Assembly (NCBI GenBank): GCA_046349355.1
Contig: JAXMCM010000018.1
Location: 274,681-338,680, forward strand
Origin: CALKJU01 sp046349355
GTDB lineage: Bacteria > Pseudomonadota > Alphaproteobacteria > Geminicoccales > Geminicoccaceae
DNA: 64,000 nt
Direction: 5' to 3'
In this document: positions 8,812-17,754 of the stretch, piece after piece
Layout: each line of letters begins with the position of its first letter
Position numbering within the stretch: the first letter of the stretch is position 1
Translations under genes and position numbers: made by a program
The notes under the pieces: generated by a model
What the model was told of the DNA's origin: nothing
Databases searched by the model: none
Seen by the model: only the letters and a program-made list of their open reading frames with translations

Positions 8812-9824
8812 TTGACGATCCGCATCCGCAGGCGGTCGATCGAGATGGCGACCGCGGCGATGATCATCAGCCCCTGCACCGCCTGCTGCACGTAGGGGCT
8901 GACGCCCATCAGCACCATGCCGTTGCTGAGCACGGCGACGATCATGACGCCGACCAGGGTCTGCAGCACGCTGCCCTGACCTCCCGTCAGGGCGGTGCCG
9001 CCGACGACGACGGCGGTGATGGTGGTGAACAGGCGGCCCTGGCCGATCAGGGCGTTGCCGAGGCCCAGCTGCGCCGCGGCGAGGATGCCGCCGAGCGCGT
9101 AGAACACGCCGGCGATGGTGAAGGTGGCGATGCGCACCCTGGCCACCGGGATGCCGGACAGCGCCGCCAGCTCCTCGCCGCCGCCCAGCGCGTACATGTA
9201 GCGGCCGAGGCGGGTGTGGTCCTGGATGACGTAGGCGATGCCGAGCGCCGCCAGGGCCAGCCAGACGCCCCACGGCATGCCGAGGAAGCGCTCGATGGCG
9301 AGGCCGCGGATCAGGCCGTCATTGATGCGCACGGCGATGCCGCCGAGGATCGCGTTGGCCAGCCCGACGCCGACGAACCACATCCCCAGCGTCGCCATGA
9401 ACGAGGGGATCTTCATCTTCACGTGGACGACGCCGTTGACGAAGCCGGCGCCGGCGCCGATCGCCAGCACGATCAGGGCACCGAGGATCCCGAAGTCGTT
9501 GGGGTTGGCGCCGTTCAGCACCAGCAGGCTGAGGCAGACCGCGGCCAGCGACAGCACGCCCTCCACCGACAGGTCGATCGAGCCCATCAGGATGATGAAG
9601 GTGGCGCCGAGGCCCAGCACCAGCGGGATCATCGCCGACTGGGCGATGCGGACGAAGTTCGAGAAGCTGAGGAAGTTCGGGTTGATGAAGGCGATGATCA
9701 CGCAGAGCAGCACCAGGACCATGACCGGGGCCCAGGGTGCGATGCGGAATCGGGCTGCCCGGCCACGCCGCTGGGCGTGACCGGGCTTCCCGGCCGGGTC
9801 GGCCGTCTCGGTGCTGGCTGCCAT
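8808..9824 (-). CDS. Sugar ABC transporter permease (RbsC-like), proximal
   Basis: 338-residue CUT2 permease with a cytoplasmic Arg/Lys-rich N-terminus (about 30 residues) and eight to ten hydrophobic spans. LMGSIDLSVEG and VVGGTALTGGQGS are the family motifs. It lies 37 bases after the binding-protein gene and overlaps the ATPase start by four bases, which implies translational coupling. It differs in sequence from the distal permease. Confidence 0.9.
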   Translation of the reverse strand: MAASTETADPAGKPGHAQRRGRAARFRIAPWAPVMVLVLLCVIIAFINPNFLSFSNFVRIAQSAMIPLVLGLGATFIILMGSIDLSVEGVLSLAAVCLSLLVLNGANPNDFGILGALIVLAIGAGAGFVNGVVHVKMKIPSFMATLGMWFVGVGLANAILGGIAVRINDGLIRGLAIERFLGMPWGVWLALAALGIAYVIQDHTRLGRYMYALGGGEELAALSGIPVARVRIATFTIAGVFYALGGILAAAQLGLGNALIGQGRLFTTITAVVVGGTALTGGQGSVLQTLVGVMIVAVLSNGMVLMGVSPYVQQAVQGLMIIAAVAISIDRLRMRIVK

Positions 9825-9861
9825 CGAGCGTGACCGCCCGGAACGCGAGCGGTGCGCCCGC

Positions 9862-10941
9862 TCAGTTGTACTGGATCTGTCCGGTCACCCGGCCCCAGAT
9901 GTCGTTCCAGTCGAGCTGCGGCTCGTTCTTGATGTTGCTCTCGTAGAACTCCTTGGCGTTCTCGGCGGTGACGTAGATGCCCTTGCCGTAGAACTCGCGG
10001 TGGTCCATCGGCTCCTTGCTCGGGTCGAACTTGCCGGTCTTGGCCTGGTAGGCGATCGAGAGGCCCATGCCGCCCTGCCAGAAGGGATCCCAGGCGACGG
10101 TGCCGGCCATCTCGCCGTTCATCACCGCCTCGACCGCCAGCTGGATGCCGTCGATGCCGGTGACCGGCACCTTGCCGGCGCGGCCGTCGGCGCGCAGCGC
10201 CTCGACGGCGGCCAGGCCCATGTCGTCGTTGGCCGCCCAGATGCCGGTCAGCTCGTCGCCGAACTGGGTGAGCCAGGCGTTGACCTTCTCGAGCGCCTCG
10301 GTGGCCGACCAGTTGGCGACCTGGAAGTCGAGCAGCTTGACGTCCGGATTGGCCGCCAGCGCCTCCTCGAGGCCCTTGCGGCGCTCGATGGCGGGCACGT
10401 TCGACAGGATGCCGCCGAGCGCGCAGATGCCGCCCTTGCCGCCCATCGCCTTGATCAGCGCCTCGGCCATCGCCTTGCCGGCGGGCACGCCGCTGAACGA
10501 GATGTGCGAGACGTAGTTCGGGTTGTGGTCCCAGGGATGCAGGTCGTTCGGCTTGTTCCACTGGGTGACGACGTAGGCGCCGGCGGCCTGGCAGGCCTCG
10601 ACGATCGGCCGCGCGTCCGGGCTGTCGTTCGGGTCGACGTTCAGCGCCATGTTGCCGCCGGTCTTGGCCAGCATGGCCTTGATGTCGGCGACGCACTTCT
10701 CGCTGTTGCCCTCGGTGACGAGGGTCACGTACTCGGCGCCGATCGCCTTGGCGAAGGCGGCCCCGCCCTTGTTCCAGGTGGCGTGGTACGGGTTGGTCAG
10801 CGAGCGGATCGAGTTGACGACCACCGGCGTGTCGGCCGCCGAGACCCGGCGAACCCACGGCATCGCGACGCTGCCGGCGGCCAGCGCGCTGACCTGAAGC
10901 AGACGACGGCGACCGATTCCGGACGTGATGATGCTTGCCAT
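9862..10941 (-). CDS. Periplasmic sugar-binding protein (type 1 PBP) with Tat-like signal
   Basis: First gene of the operon, 359 residues. The N-terminus has twin arginines (GIGRRRLLQVSALAAG) followed by a hydrophobic core and an AxA-like cleavage site (RRVSAAD), so export is probably by the Tat route. The mature part is a ribose-binding-like fold: NSIRSLTNPYHATWNKGG, IWAANDDMGLAAVEAL and GIDGIQLAVEAV are typical contact or hinge regions. The start at 10941 follows AGGGGGGCAAGGGC; an upstream ATG at 10986 lies inside the likely leader. The ligand is probably a monosaccharide or polyol but cannot be named. Two ACCGGT operator cores lie 50-65 bases upstream. Confidence 0.9.
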   Translation of the reverse strand: MASIITSGIGRRRLLQVSALAAGSVAMPWVRRVSAADTPVVVNSIRSLTNPYHATWNKGGAAFAKAIGAEYVTLVTEGNSEKCVADIKAMLAKTGGNMALNVDPNDSPDARPIVEACQAAGAYVVTQWNKPNDLHPWDHNPNYVSHISFSGVPAGKAMAEALIKAMGGKGGICALGGILSNVPAIERRKGLEEALAANPDVKLLDFQVANWSATEALEKVNAWLTQFGDELTGIWAANDDMGLAAVEALRADGRAGKVPVTGIDGIQLAVEAVMNGEMAGTVAWDPFWQGGMGLSIAYQAKTGKFDPSKEPMDHREFYGKGIYVTAENAKEFYESNIKNEPQLDWNDIWGRVTGQIQYN

Positions 10942-10984
10942 GCCCTTGCCCCCCTGACGGTTATGTTTGCATGCAGCAGCAGGC

Positions 10985-11012
10985 ATAAACCGGTAACACA
11001 GTAACCGGTTGG
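10985..11012 (-). promoter_or_regulatory. Tandem LacI-type operator cores upstream of the sugar ABC operon
   Basis: Two ACCGGT cores (10989-10994 and 11004-11009), each with an AT-rich flank (TAAACCGGTAAC and GTAACCGGTTGG), have centres 15 bases apart. LacI/GalR regulators bind even palindromes centred on CG, and GntR of E. coli uses a near-identical TTACCGGTAA core. The position just upstream of the binding-protein gene fits repression relieved by sugar. No LacI-family gene is in the window. Confidence 0.5.
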
Positions 11013-11032
11013 TGACAAGCGGCGGGGGTCGC

Positions 11033-11608
11033 CTAGCCGGGCGGAATCTCGGCGTCGCGGCCGACGCTGCGGATCATCTCGACGAGATCGGGGCGGGCCG
11101 ATACCTGCAGCCGGTAGTGCTCGCGCAGCGCCGCCGACAGCCGGCCGCCGCAGCCGAGCAGGTCGTCGGCGAAGCCGATCATCCGCGAGTTCGGCCAGGC
11201 CTGGGCGCGGATGGCGCGCAGCCGGGCGAACACGCCCTCCTCGTCGCCCGGCGTCTCGGCCGCCAGCAGCGTCGCCAGCGCCGCGGTCGAGCGCGAGATG
11301 CCGGCGTGGCAGTGGATCAGCAGGTGCGACAGGTCGGAGCCGTCGGCGTGGATGGTGTCGCCGAAGGCGAGGATGGTCCCGACATCCTCGCGGGTCGGCG
11401 CGATGAAGCCCGGATACTCCTCGATGATGTCGTGGAAGCGCATCGTCTCGCGGGCGTGCGGGTCCCAGGCGGCGAAGGCCGTCGGGTCCGGGTAGCCCGG
11501 GTCGAGGATGGACAGGACATGGGTGACGGCGCGCTGGCCCTGGCCGTGGAGCTCCCCGAGCCCGCAGACGGTCAGTTCCACCCCACGCGCGGCGAGGGCG
11601 ACTGGCAT
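11033..11608 (-). CDS. Tyrosine phosphatase-like protein (CX5R motif)
   Basis: 191-residue protein with the phosphatase P-loop HCHAGISRST, giving catalytic Cys100 and Arg106. The upstream segment (VLSILDPG, FHDIIEE) resembles dual-specificity or protein-tyrosine phosphatases, with Asp60 a possible general acid. Bacterial proteins of this type are often annotated as tyrosine-protein phosphatases, but no substrate is evident. The ATG at 11608 is preferred over 11644 because of a purine-rich AGGGAC upstream. It stands between the sugar operon and moaE, all on the minus strand, with no clear functional link. Confidence 0.78.
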   Translation of the reverse strand: MPVALAARGVELTVCGLGELHGQGQRAVTHVLSILDPGYPDPTAFAAWDPHARETMRFHDIIEEYPGFIAPTREDVGTILAFGDTIHADGSDLSHLLIHCHAGISRSTAALATLLAAETPGDEEGVFARLRAIRAQAWPNSRMIGFADDLLGCGGRLSAALREHYRLQVSARPDLVEMIRSVGRDAEIPPG

Positions 11609-11678
11609 GCCCGTCCCTGTGCGCCTCGGGCCCGCCGCTGGCAAGGGCCGCCGGCGGGCGGCACGCCTGCAGCGATGG

Positions 11679-12143
11679 CTAGGCCGCGGCCGGCCCGTCC
11701 CAGCGCCGCGCCGCGGCGTCGTCGGCCTCGCGGGCGTCGACCCAGCGCTCGCCGTCGGGGGTCTCCTCGAGCTTCCAGAACGGGGCGCGGGTCTTCAGCC
11801 AGTCGATCAGGAAGGCGCAGGCCTCCAGCGCCGCCGCCCGGTGCGCCGAGGCGGTCAGCACCAGCACGATCGGCTCGCCGGGCAGCATCCGGCCGTGGCG
11901 GTGGATCAGCAGCACGTCCTGCAGCGGCCAGCGTGCGCGGGCCTCGGCCTCGATGTGCCCGAGCTCGCGCTCGGTCATGCCGGGATAGTGCTCGAGGGTC
12001 ATCGCCAGCACCGGCGTGCCGTGATGGTGGTCGCGGACCAGCCCGAGGAAGCTGGCGATGCCGCCGGCGTCGGGGCGGCCGCGGGCGAAGGCCGCGAGCT
12101 CCGCCCCGGGGTCGAAGGCCTCGGCCTGGACGCGGACCGCCAC
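11679..12143 (-). CDS. moaE: Molybdopterin synthase catalytic subunit MoaE
   Basis: 154-residue large subunit of molybdopterin synthase, which converts cyclic pyranopterin monophosphate to molybdopterin using sulfur from MoaD. The family motifs are clear: LEHYPGM, the RHGRMLPGE loop and the catalytic lysine region KTRAPFWK (Lys117, Lys124). It starts five bases after the moaD stop. The cofactor would serve molybdoenzymes such as the hydroxylase subunit at 917-3226. Confidence 0.95.
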   Translation of the reverse strand: MAVRVQAEAFDPGAELAAFARGRPDAGGIASFLGLVRDHHHGTPVLAMTLEHYPGMTERELGHIEAEARARWPLQDVLLIHRHGRMLPGEPIVLVLTASAHRAAALEACAFLIDWLKTRAPFWKLEETPDGERWVDAREADDAAARRWDGPAAA

Positions 12144-12148
12144 GGGGC

Positions 12149-12409
12149 TCAGCCGCCGGTGACGGGCGGGAAGAAGGCGACCTCGTCGCCGGCGCGGACC
12201 GGGGCGTCGTCCGGCACGTAGGCCTGGTTGACGGCGAAGCGGACGATGCCCGGCGCCGCCAGGGCCTCGGCGAAGCCCGGATGACGCTGGCCCAGCCAGG
12301 CGGCGAGCTGGCGCACCGTGGTCACCGTGTCCGGCGCCTCGACCTGCTCCTCGGCCTTGCCGGTGCGCAGCCGCAGCCAGGCGAAGTAGCGCACCCGCAG
12401 CGCCGCCAT
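12149..12409 (-). CDS. moaD: Molybdopterin synthase sulfur carrier subunit MoaD
   Basis: 86-residue ubiquitin-like sulfur carrier. It begins MAALRVRYFAWLR and ends with the essential double glycine (PPVTGG), which is thiocarboxylated and donates sulfur inside MoaE. Its ATG shares one base with the pgsA stop codon (TGATG), indicating coupling. The frame is open further upstream, but that part is pgsA antisense in character. Confidence 0.95.
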   Translation of the reverse strand: MAALRVRYFAWLRLRTGKAEEQVEAPDTVTTVRQLAAWLGQRHPGFAEALAAPGIVRFAVNQAYVPDDAPVRAGDEVAFFPPVTGG

Positions 12410-13008
12410 CAGCGCGCCACCGGGGCGTCGGAGCGGCGGATCGGCGGGTCGGCCGGCGGCCGCTCGGCCAGCATGTGGGTCAGGCCGGCGTTGAGGTAGT
12501 CCCAGCCGGTGACCAGGGTCAGCACGGCGGCGGCCCACAGGCCGACCCAGCCGATCCAGGCGACCGGCAGCCAGTCCGGGCCGGCGTCGCCGACGATCAG
12601 GAAACCGATCGCCACCATCTGCACCGCGGTCTTCCACTTGGCCAGCCGGCTGACCGGCAGGCCGACGCTGACCTCGGCCATGTACTCGCGCAGGCCCGAG
12701 ACCATGATCTCGCGCAGGATGATGACCATCGACGGCAGCAGCGGGGCGCGGTCGAAGCCGACCAGCATGACCACGGTGGCGCCGACCAGCAGCTTGTCGG
12801 CGACCGGGTCGAGCCAGCGGCCGAAGGGCGACTGCATCTTCCATTCGCGGGCGAGGTAGCCGTCGAAGAAGTCGGTGGTGGCGGCGACGATGAAGACGAC
12901 GCAGGCGATCCACTGCGCCCACGGACCGTCGACGTAGAACAGGCCGATCAGGACCGGGATCAGGACGATCCGGCCGATCGTCAGGAGGTTGGGTAGGCTG
13001 GTCAGCAT
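12409..13008 (-). CDS. pgsA: CDP-diacylglycerol--glycerol-3-phosphate 3-phosphatidyltransferase
   Basis: 199-residue membrane enzyme that makes phosphatidylglycerol phosphate, the committed step to phosphatidylglycerol and cardiolipin. The CDP-alcohol phosphotransferase signature is complete: Asp49-Gly50, Ala53-Arg54, Gly63, Asp67 and Asp71 in DGYLAREWK through GRWLDPVAD. It starts with the typical SLPNLLTIGRI, and about five hydrophobic spans follow. It lies 24 bases after uvrC and runs into moaD, a common alphaproteobacterial order. Confidence 0.95.
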   Translation of the reverse strand: MLTSLPNLLTIGRIVLIPVLIGLFYVDGPWAQWIACVVFIVAATTDFFDGYLAREWKMQSPFGRWLDPVADKLLVGATVVMLVGFDRAPLLPSMVIILREIMVSGLREYMAEVSVGLPVSRLAKWKTAVQMVAIGFLIVGDAGPDWLPVAWIGWVGLWAAAVLTLVTGWDYLNAGLTHMLAERPPADPPIRRSDAPVAR

Positions 13009-13032
13009 CCGGTGGCCGGCCCTGGCGCCGCC

Positions 13033-14928
13033 TCAGCCGCTTTCATGGAAGTGATCGTAGATCGTCCTTGCCACCGTGGTGCTGATCCCGGGCACCTGCT
13101 CGAGGTCGAGCAGGCCGGCCTGCCGGACCCCCTCGGCCGAGCCGAAGTGCGCCAGCAGCGCCTTCTTGCGGCGGGCACCGATCCCCGGGACCCGGTCCAG
13201 CGCGGAACGGCTGAGTCCGGCCGCCCGCCTGCCCCGATGGGTCGCGATCGCGAACCGGTGCGCCTCGTCGCGCAAGCGCTGCAGAAGGTAGAGGACCGGG
13301 TCCTTCGGGTCCAGCGCGATCGGCTCGCGTCCGGGCAGGTGGAGCCGCTCGCGCCCGGCATTGCGGTCCGGCCCCTTGGCCACCGCCATCACCGCGATGT
13401 CGGTGAGGTCGAGGTCGCCGAGGATGGCCGTGGCCGCCGCCAGCTGGCCGGGGCCGCCGTCGATGATCACCAGGTCCGGCCAGCTGCCGCCCTGGCGCTC
13501 GGGGTCCTCCTTGACCAGCCGGGCGAAGCGGCGGGTCAGCACCTGCCGCATCATGGCGTAGTCGTCGCCGGGCGTGAGCTCGCCCTGGCGGATGTTGAAG
13601 GTCCGGTACTGGCGCTTGTCGAAGCCCTCGGGCCCGGCGACGACGAAGGCGCCGATCGCGTTGGTGCCCTGGATGTGGCTGTTGTCGTAGACCTCGATGC
13701 GCCGCGGCACGTCGGGCAGGTCGAGGCTGTCGGCGAGCTTCTCGAGCAGGGCCGCCTGGCTCGAGGTCTCCGACAGCCGCCGGGCCAGCGCGGCGCGGGC
13801 ATTGGCCTGGGCGATCTCGACCAGCTGGCGCTTGTCGCCGCGCTTGGGCACCGCCAGCTCGACCTTGCGCCCGGCCCTGACCGACAGGGCGTCGGCCAGG
13901 AGATCCTGCTGCGGCAGCGGCTCGGCCAGCAGCACCAGCCGGGCCGGCGGCCGCTCGGTGTAGAACTGGGCGGCGAAGGCCTCGACGATCTCCGGCAGCG
14001 CCGCGTCGGCCGCATGCGCCGGGTAGTAGGCGCGGTTCCCGTAGTTGCGGCCGTCGCGGTAGAAGAACACCTGGACGCAGACCTGCCCGCCCTCGGCATG
14101 CGCGGCGATGACGTCGGCGTCGTCGACGGCGTCGGTGTTGATGCCCTGGCGCGACTGGATGTGCGCCATCGCCTTCAGCCGGTCGCGCAGCACCGCCGCC
14201 TTCTCGAAGTCGAGCGCCTCGGCCGCCGCCGCCATCTCGGCCTGCAGGCGGGCCTGCACCTCGCGCGAGCGGCCGGTCAGGAACTCGCGGACCTCGGCGA
14301 CGATCCGGGCATAGGCATCGGGCGCGATCCGCCCGACGCAAGGGGCCGAGCAGCGCTTGATCTGGAACTGCAGGCAGGGCCGCGAGCGGCTCTCGAAGAT
14401 GCTGTCGCGGCAGGAGCGCAACGGGAACGCCTTGAGCAGGGCGTTGAGCGTGTCGTTGACGGCCCCGGCCGAGGCGAAGGGGCCGAAGTACTCGGTCCCG
14501 GCGCGCTTGGCCCCGCGGTGCTTGCCGATCAGCGGGAAGGCGTGGCCGGTGCGGAGCGCGATGTAGGGGAAGCTCTTGTCGTCGCGCAGGACGATGTTGA
14601 AGACCGGCCGCATCCGCTTGATGAGGTTGGCCTCGAGCAGCAGCGCCTCGACCTCGGTGGCGGTCTGCACGAACTCCATGGCCCGGGTCAGCGCCACCAT
14701 GCGCTGGATCCGCGCCGGCTGCGCTTGCGGCTTGCTGTAGGCGACGACCCGCTTCCGCAGCGACTTCGCCTTGCCGACGTAGAGCACCTCGCCCTTGTCG
14801 TCCTGCATCCGGTAGACGCCGGGGGCGTCGGGCAGGGTCGCCAGCAGCGCGCGGATCAGCGCCGCCCCCTTCAGCGGTGCTTGCGGCGGAACGGTGTCGG
14901 GCGCGCTCCCGACCGGGTCGTCGGTCAT
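13033..14928 (-). CDS. uvrC: UvrABC excinuclease subunit C
   Basis: 631-residue nucleotide excision repair nuclease, normal for the family. The N-terminal GIY-YIG domain (PGVYRMQDD, VLYVGKAKSL) makes the 3' incision. A UVR motif (LDFEKAAVLRDRL) contacts UvrB, the RNase H-like domain makes the 5' incision, and a C-terminal helix-hairpin-helix pair (LDRVPGIGARRKKAL and LEQVPGISTTVA) binds DNA. An alternative ATG at 14964 would add 12 residues. A TTGACC box lies about 30 bases upstream of the start and may be its -35 element. Confidence 0.96.
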   Translation of the reverse strand: MTDDPVGSAPDTVPPQAPLKGAALIRALLATLPDAPGVYRMQDDKGEVLYVGKAKSLRKRVVAYSKPQAQPARIQRMVALTRAMEFVQTATEVEALLLEANLIKRMRPVFNIVLRDDKSFPYIALRTGHAFPLIGKHRGAKRAGTEYFGPFASAGAVNDTLNALLKAFPLRSCRDSIFESRSRPCLQFQIKRCSAPCVGRIAPDAYARIVAEVREFLTGRSREVQARLQAEMAAAAEALDFEKAAVLRDRLKAMAHIQSRQGINTDAVDDADVIAAHAEGGQVCVQVFFYRDGRNYGNRAYYPAHAADAALPEIVEAFAAQFYTERPPARLVLLAEPLPQQDLLADALSVRAGRKVELAVPKRGDKRQLVEIAQANARAALARRLSETSSQAALLEKLADSLDLPDVPRRIEVYDNSHIQGTNAIGAFVVAGPEGFDKRQYRTFNIRQGELTPGDDYAMMRQVLTRRFARLVKEDPERQGGSWPDLVIIDGGPGQLAAATAILGDLDLTDIAVMAVAKGPDRNAGRERLHLPGREPIALDPKDPVLYLLQRLRDEAHRFAIATHRGRRAAGLSRSALDRVPGIGARRKKALLAHFGSAEGVRQAGLLDLEQVPGISTTVARTIYDHFHESG

Positions 14929-14980
14929 GCCGCGGTATGTGCGTCCGGCCCCTGCCCCGGTCAACCGCGGCGGGCGGGGC

Positions 14981-15379
14981 TCAGCCGGGGTCGGGGTAGC
15001 GCGCGAAGCTGGGCAGCTCGTGGGCGGTGGCCATCCACGGGATGCGCTCGGCGGTCTGGATGTGGACCTGGGCCGGCAGGCGGCCGGGCTCGTCGAGGGT
15101 GCCGGTCTGCACGTCGATCAGGCCCGGCAGCATCTGCTCGTTGACGTAGAACAGGCCGGTGCCGCAGTCGCCGCAGAACTGGCGGCGGCCGTGCTCGGAC
15201 GAGGCGTAGGTGCGCGGCGTGCCGGTGACCTTCAGGCTGGCCGCCGGGACCATCGCCCAGCCCACCATCGGCGCCCCGGCGTGGCGCCGGCAGTCCGAGC
15301 AGTGGCAGAGCGCGTGGTGCAGGACCTCCTCCGGCATCTCGTAGCGGATGCGCCCGCAATGGCACTGGCCGCGCAGCAT
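14981..15379 (-). CDS. GFA family zinc-binding protein
   Basis: 132-residue protein of the family named after glutathione-dependent formaldehyde-activating enzyme. The zinc-ligand cysteines are in their usual places: GQCHCG (Cys6, Cys8), CHCSDC (Cys25, Cys27, Cys30) and FCGDCG (Cys69, Cys72). Most members have no proven formaldehyde activity, so the function is open. The ATG at 15379 is set by GGGAGGAGAGGTCG directly upstream; the open frame extends to 15640 but lacks this signal. Confidence 0.88.
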   Translation of the reverse strand: MLRGQCHCGRIRYEMPEEVLHHALCHCSDCRRHAGAPMVGWAMVPAASLKVTGTPRTYASSEHGRRQFCGDCGTGLFYVNEQMLPGLIDVQTGTLDEPGRLPAQVHIQTAERIPWMATAHELPSFARYPDPG

Positions 15380-15483
15380 CGACCTCTCCTCCCGTGATGG
15401 CCCGGGACGAGGATAGCGCAGCCCGCCGGCCGGTTCCATGTTCCTTTTTTGTTCACGTCTGCGGCGACCGGTCGGGCGGCCGT

Positions 15484-15513
15484 TTGACCGCGGTTCACCT
15501 GCGGCGCTAGCCT
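15484..15513 (+). promoter_or_regulatory. Promoter candidate for the sulfotransferase gene
   Basis: TTGACC (15484-15489) and TAGCCT (15508-15513) are separated by 18 bases and end 29 bases before the ATG at 15543. The same TTG-plus-cTAGnnT layout recurs upstream of several other genes here. Confidence 0.45.
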
Positions 15514-15542
15514 GCTGCCAACGCAGCAGGGCAGGCAGGACG

Positions 15543-16172
15543 ATGACGCTCGCGGTGATCGGGGCCGGCTTCGGCCGGACGGGAACGCTGTCGCTCAAGG
15601 CGGCGCTCGAGCAGCTGGGCTTCGGGCCGTGCCACCACATGAGCGAGGTGTTCGAGCACCCCGAGCAGATCCCGCTGTGGCAGGCGGCGGCCGACGGCCT
15701 GCCGGTCGACTGGACGGCGCTGCTGGCCGGCTATCGCTCGGCCTGCGACTGGCCCAGCTGCCACTGGTGGCGCGAGCTGGCGGACGCGTTTCCCGCTGCC
15801 AAGGTGATCCTCACCGTGCGGCCCGAGCAGGCCTGGTGGCGCAGCTTCGAGGCGACGATCCGCGAGGCCCTGGGCAGCGCCAACCCGGCAGCACCGCCGC
15901 ATGTCCGGGCGCAGGGCGCGATGGCGCGCAAGATCATCTTCGAGCAGACGATGCAGGGCCGCACCGACGAGGCGGCAGCCCTGGCCGCCTATCGCCGCCG
16001 CCGCCAGGAGGTCGAGGCCGCCCTGCCGGCGTCGCGGCTGCTGGTCTACGACGTCGCCGAGGGCTGGGAGCCCTTGTGCCGCTTCCTCGGCGTGCCGGTA
16101 CCGGACGCGCCGTTCCCGAAGACCAACTCGACCGGCGAGTTCCGCCAGCGCCTCGGCCTCGACGCCGCCTGA
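15543..16172 (+). CDS. Sulfotransferase family protein
   Basis: 209-residue cytosolic protein of the P-loop sulfotransferase superfamily. The N-terminal IGAGFGRTGTLSLKAAL matches the 5'-phosphosulfate loop that binds PAPS. KVILTVRPEQAWWRSFEATI fits the 3'-phosphate-binding region, and the C-terminal FLGVPVPDAPFPKTNS is the typical closing segment. The short single-domain form is widespread in proteobacteria with unknown acceptors. The start at 15543 follows GGCAGGACG; the frame is open from 15438 but that part is not conserved in type. It converges with the frameshifted gene that follows. Confidence 0.85.
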   Translation: MTLAVIGAGFGRTGTLSLKAALEQLGFGPCHHMSEVFEHPEQIPLWQAAADGLPVDWTALLAGYRSACDWPSCHWWRELADAFPAAKVILTVRPEQAWWRSFEATIREALGSANPAAPPHVRAQGAMARKIIFEQTMQGRTDEAAALAAYRRRRQEVEAALPASRLLVYDVAEGWEPLCRFLGVPVPDAPFPKTNSTGEFRQRLGLDAA

Positions 16173-16176
16173 CCCC

Positions 16177-16982
16177 CTACCCCGGCAGCGGCGGCAGCCT
16201 GTCGTCGTCGTCCTCGGGATCCGGCTGGCGGCCGATCCACTCGGGCAGCGGCCCCTCGGGCAGGCCGTCATAGGTCGGCCCCGGCAGGTCGAAGCGCTGC
16301 GGCGGCAGGGTCTCGATGCGCTTGCCGTGGATGCGGCCGTGGATGGCGCGGCCGATGTCGTCGTCGGGGTCGAGCAGGGCGGTGTCGTCGTCGTCGGGGT
16401 GCGGCGGCGGGTCCTCGGGCACGAGGCGCAGCCACGGCCGCTCGGCCTTGAGCGGATGCTCGTCGGGGCCCGCCGGCTGCGGCACCGGGCGCGGCCGGCC
16501 GGCGCGCTCGGCGCGGACCGCCGCCAGCCGCGCCAGCGTCGCCTTGGCCTCGCCGGCGCGGGGCGAAGCCGCAGGCCTGGAAGTCGAGGAACTGCTCGAC
16601 GCTCATGCCGCGCACCAGGGCGACGAAGCCGTCGACCCCCTGCTTCTTCGCGTGCCGGTCGACCTCCGGCGGCTCGAGGATTTTGTCTGGCGCAGCAGCA
16701 GGCCGACGATGCTGACCTTGTCCTCGGCCAGCGCGCGGACGACGACGCCGCGGACGAGCTTCCTGCCCATCTTCGCGAACTGCGCCGGGGTCAGCGCCTG
16801 CAGCCACTTCGCCCCGGCCTGGGCGGCCCGAACCCGGCCTCGTCGGCCAGCTTCGTCGCCGCCGCGAAGGCGAGGCCGCAGGCCAGCGAGGCCGCGGCCA
16901 GCGGCAGGCCGGCGGCCAGCATGTCGCTCAAGGCCGAATGCCGGCGCAGCGTCTGCGCCTCGGAAGCGGCGGCGGTGGCCAT
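16177..16982 (-). pseudogene. Unknown gene interrupted by three frameshifts
   Basis: A good ribosome-binding site (AGGAGG) precedes the ATG at 16982. The protein begins MATAAASEAQTLRRHSALSD with a hydrophobic alanine-rich stretch and reads to ADEAGFG near 16,825. It continues in a second frame as AQAGAKWLQALTPAQFAKM to about 16,690, a third as DKILEPPEVDRHAKKQGVDG to about 16,560, and a fourth ending EDDDDRLPPLPG at 16177. Three single-base changes, each at a one- to four-base homopolymer, would restore one reading frame of roughly 265 residues with an acidic, proline-rich tail. No family is recognised. It is either a decayed gene or a consensus sequence with indel errors. Confidence 0.55.
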
Positions 16983-17063
16983 GGGATCATCCTCCTGACA
17001 CCGGGACATGGGGATGCGTCCCGCCGGAAAGTCCGGCAGGACGGCGGATCGGCGGCGACGGCG

Positions 17064-17747
17064 TCAGCTGTCCGGCGGGTGCGGCGGCAGCGCGTCGGAA
17101 AGGTCGAAGTAGCCCATGGCCTCGAGGCCGTCGCGGCCGACCAGGACCCAGCGGGTCACGGCGTCGATGTCGGGCGGCGCGCACGGCTCGAGCAGGGCGT
17201 CGTCGTCAACGGAATCTTCACGCTCGTCCGCCACCCTCGGCATGCCCTTCAGGCAGCCCTCGGCGGCGAGGTAGGCGTCGACCGCGATCTCCCGCCACAG
17301 GGCTTTTCGCAGCTCACCGGAGACGAGCCCCATGCGATAGGCGACCTCGGCGTTGATGTCGCGCAGCTTCGGCGCGCGCCTCACCGGCTTGCGGGTGCGC
17401 GGCCGGCCCGGCTGGCGGTTGGCCAGCTTCCAGACCTGCAGCGCCAGCAGCTTCGCCGGGTTGATGCCGATGTCGAGCCAGTAGAACATCCACGCCGCCA
17501 CCCGGCCGGACTGGTTCTCCATGATCTCGCGGCGCAGCACCCGCCAGGCGAGGCCGAGGAGATAGGCCAGCGTGCTGAACGCCGGGGCGGTGCGCAGGCC
17601 GACGATGAAGGCGCTGATCGCGGTGAGGTGGCGGTCCTCGGGCGAATCCGGGGCCGCCTCGGGCTCGGCGACTTTGGCGCCGCCGGCGGCACGCCGCGCC
17701 CAGTCGGCGCGGCGGTAGACAGCGTGGCGGAGGGCGGCGGCAGCCAT
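17064..17747 (-). CDS. Hypothetical protein, 227 residues
   Basis: Not recognised. The protein has a hydrophobic middle (AFSTLAYLLGLAWRVL, VAAWMFYWLDIGINPAKLLAL), then a basic stretch RPRTRKPVRR and an acidic C-terminus (DEREDSVDDD, ending LSDALPPHPPDS). It lies 81 bases upstream of the frameshifted gene on the same strand and shares its acidic/proline-rich tail style, so the two may be a pair. It is the only minus-strand gene between 16 and 22.5 kb without a visible frameshift. A TTGACA/TAACCT pair ends a few bases before its ATG. Confidence 0.6.
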   Translation of the reverse strand: MAAAALRHAVYRRADWARRAAGGAKVAEPEAAPDSPEDRHLTAISAFIVGLRTAPAFSTLAYLLGLAWRVLRREIMENQSGRVAAWMFYWLDIGINPAKLLALQVWKLANRQPGRPRTRKPVRRAPKLRDINAEVAYRMGLVSGELRKALWREIAVDAYLAAEGCLKGMPRVADEREDSVDDDALLEPCAPPDIDAVTRWVLVGRDGLEAMGYFDLSDALPPHPPDS

Positions 17748-17754
17748 GGGCCGC

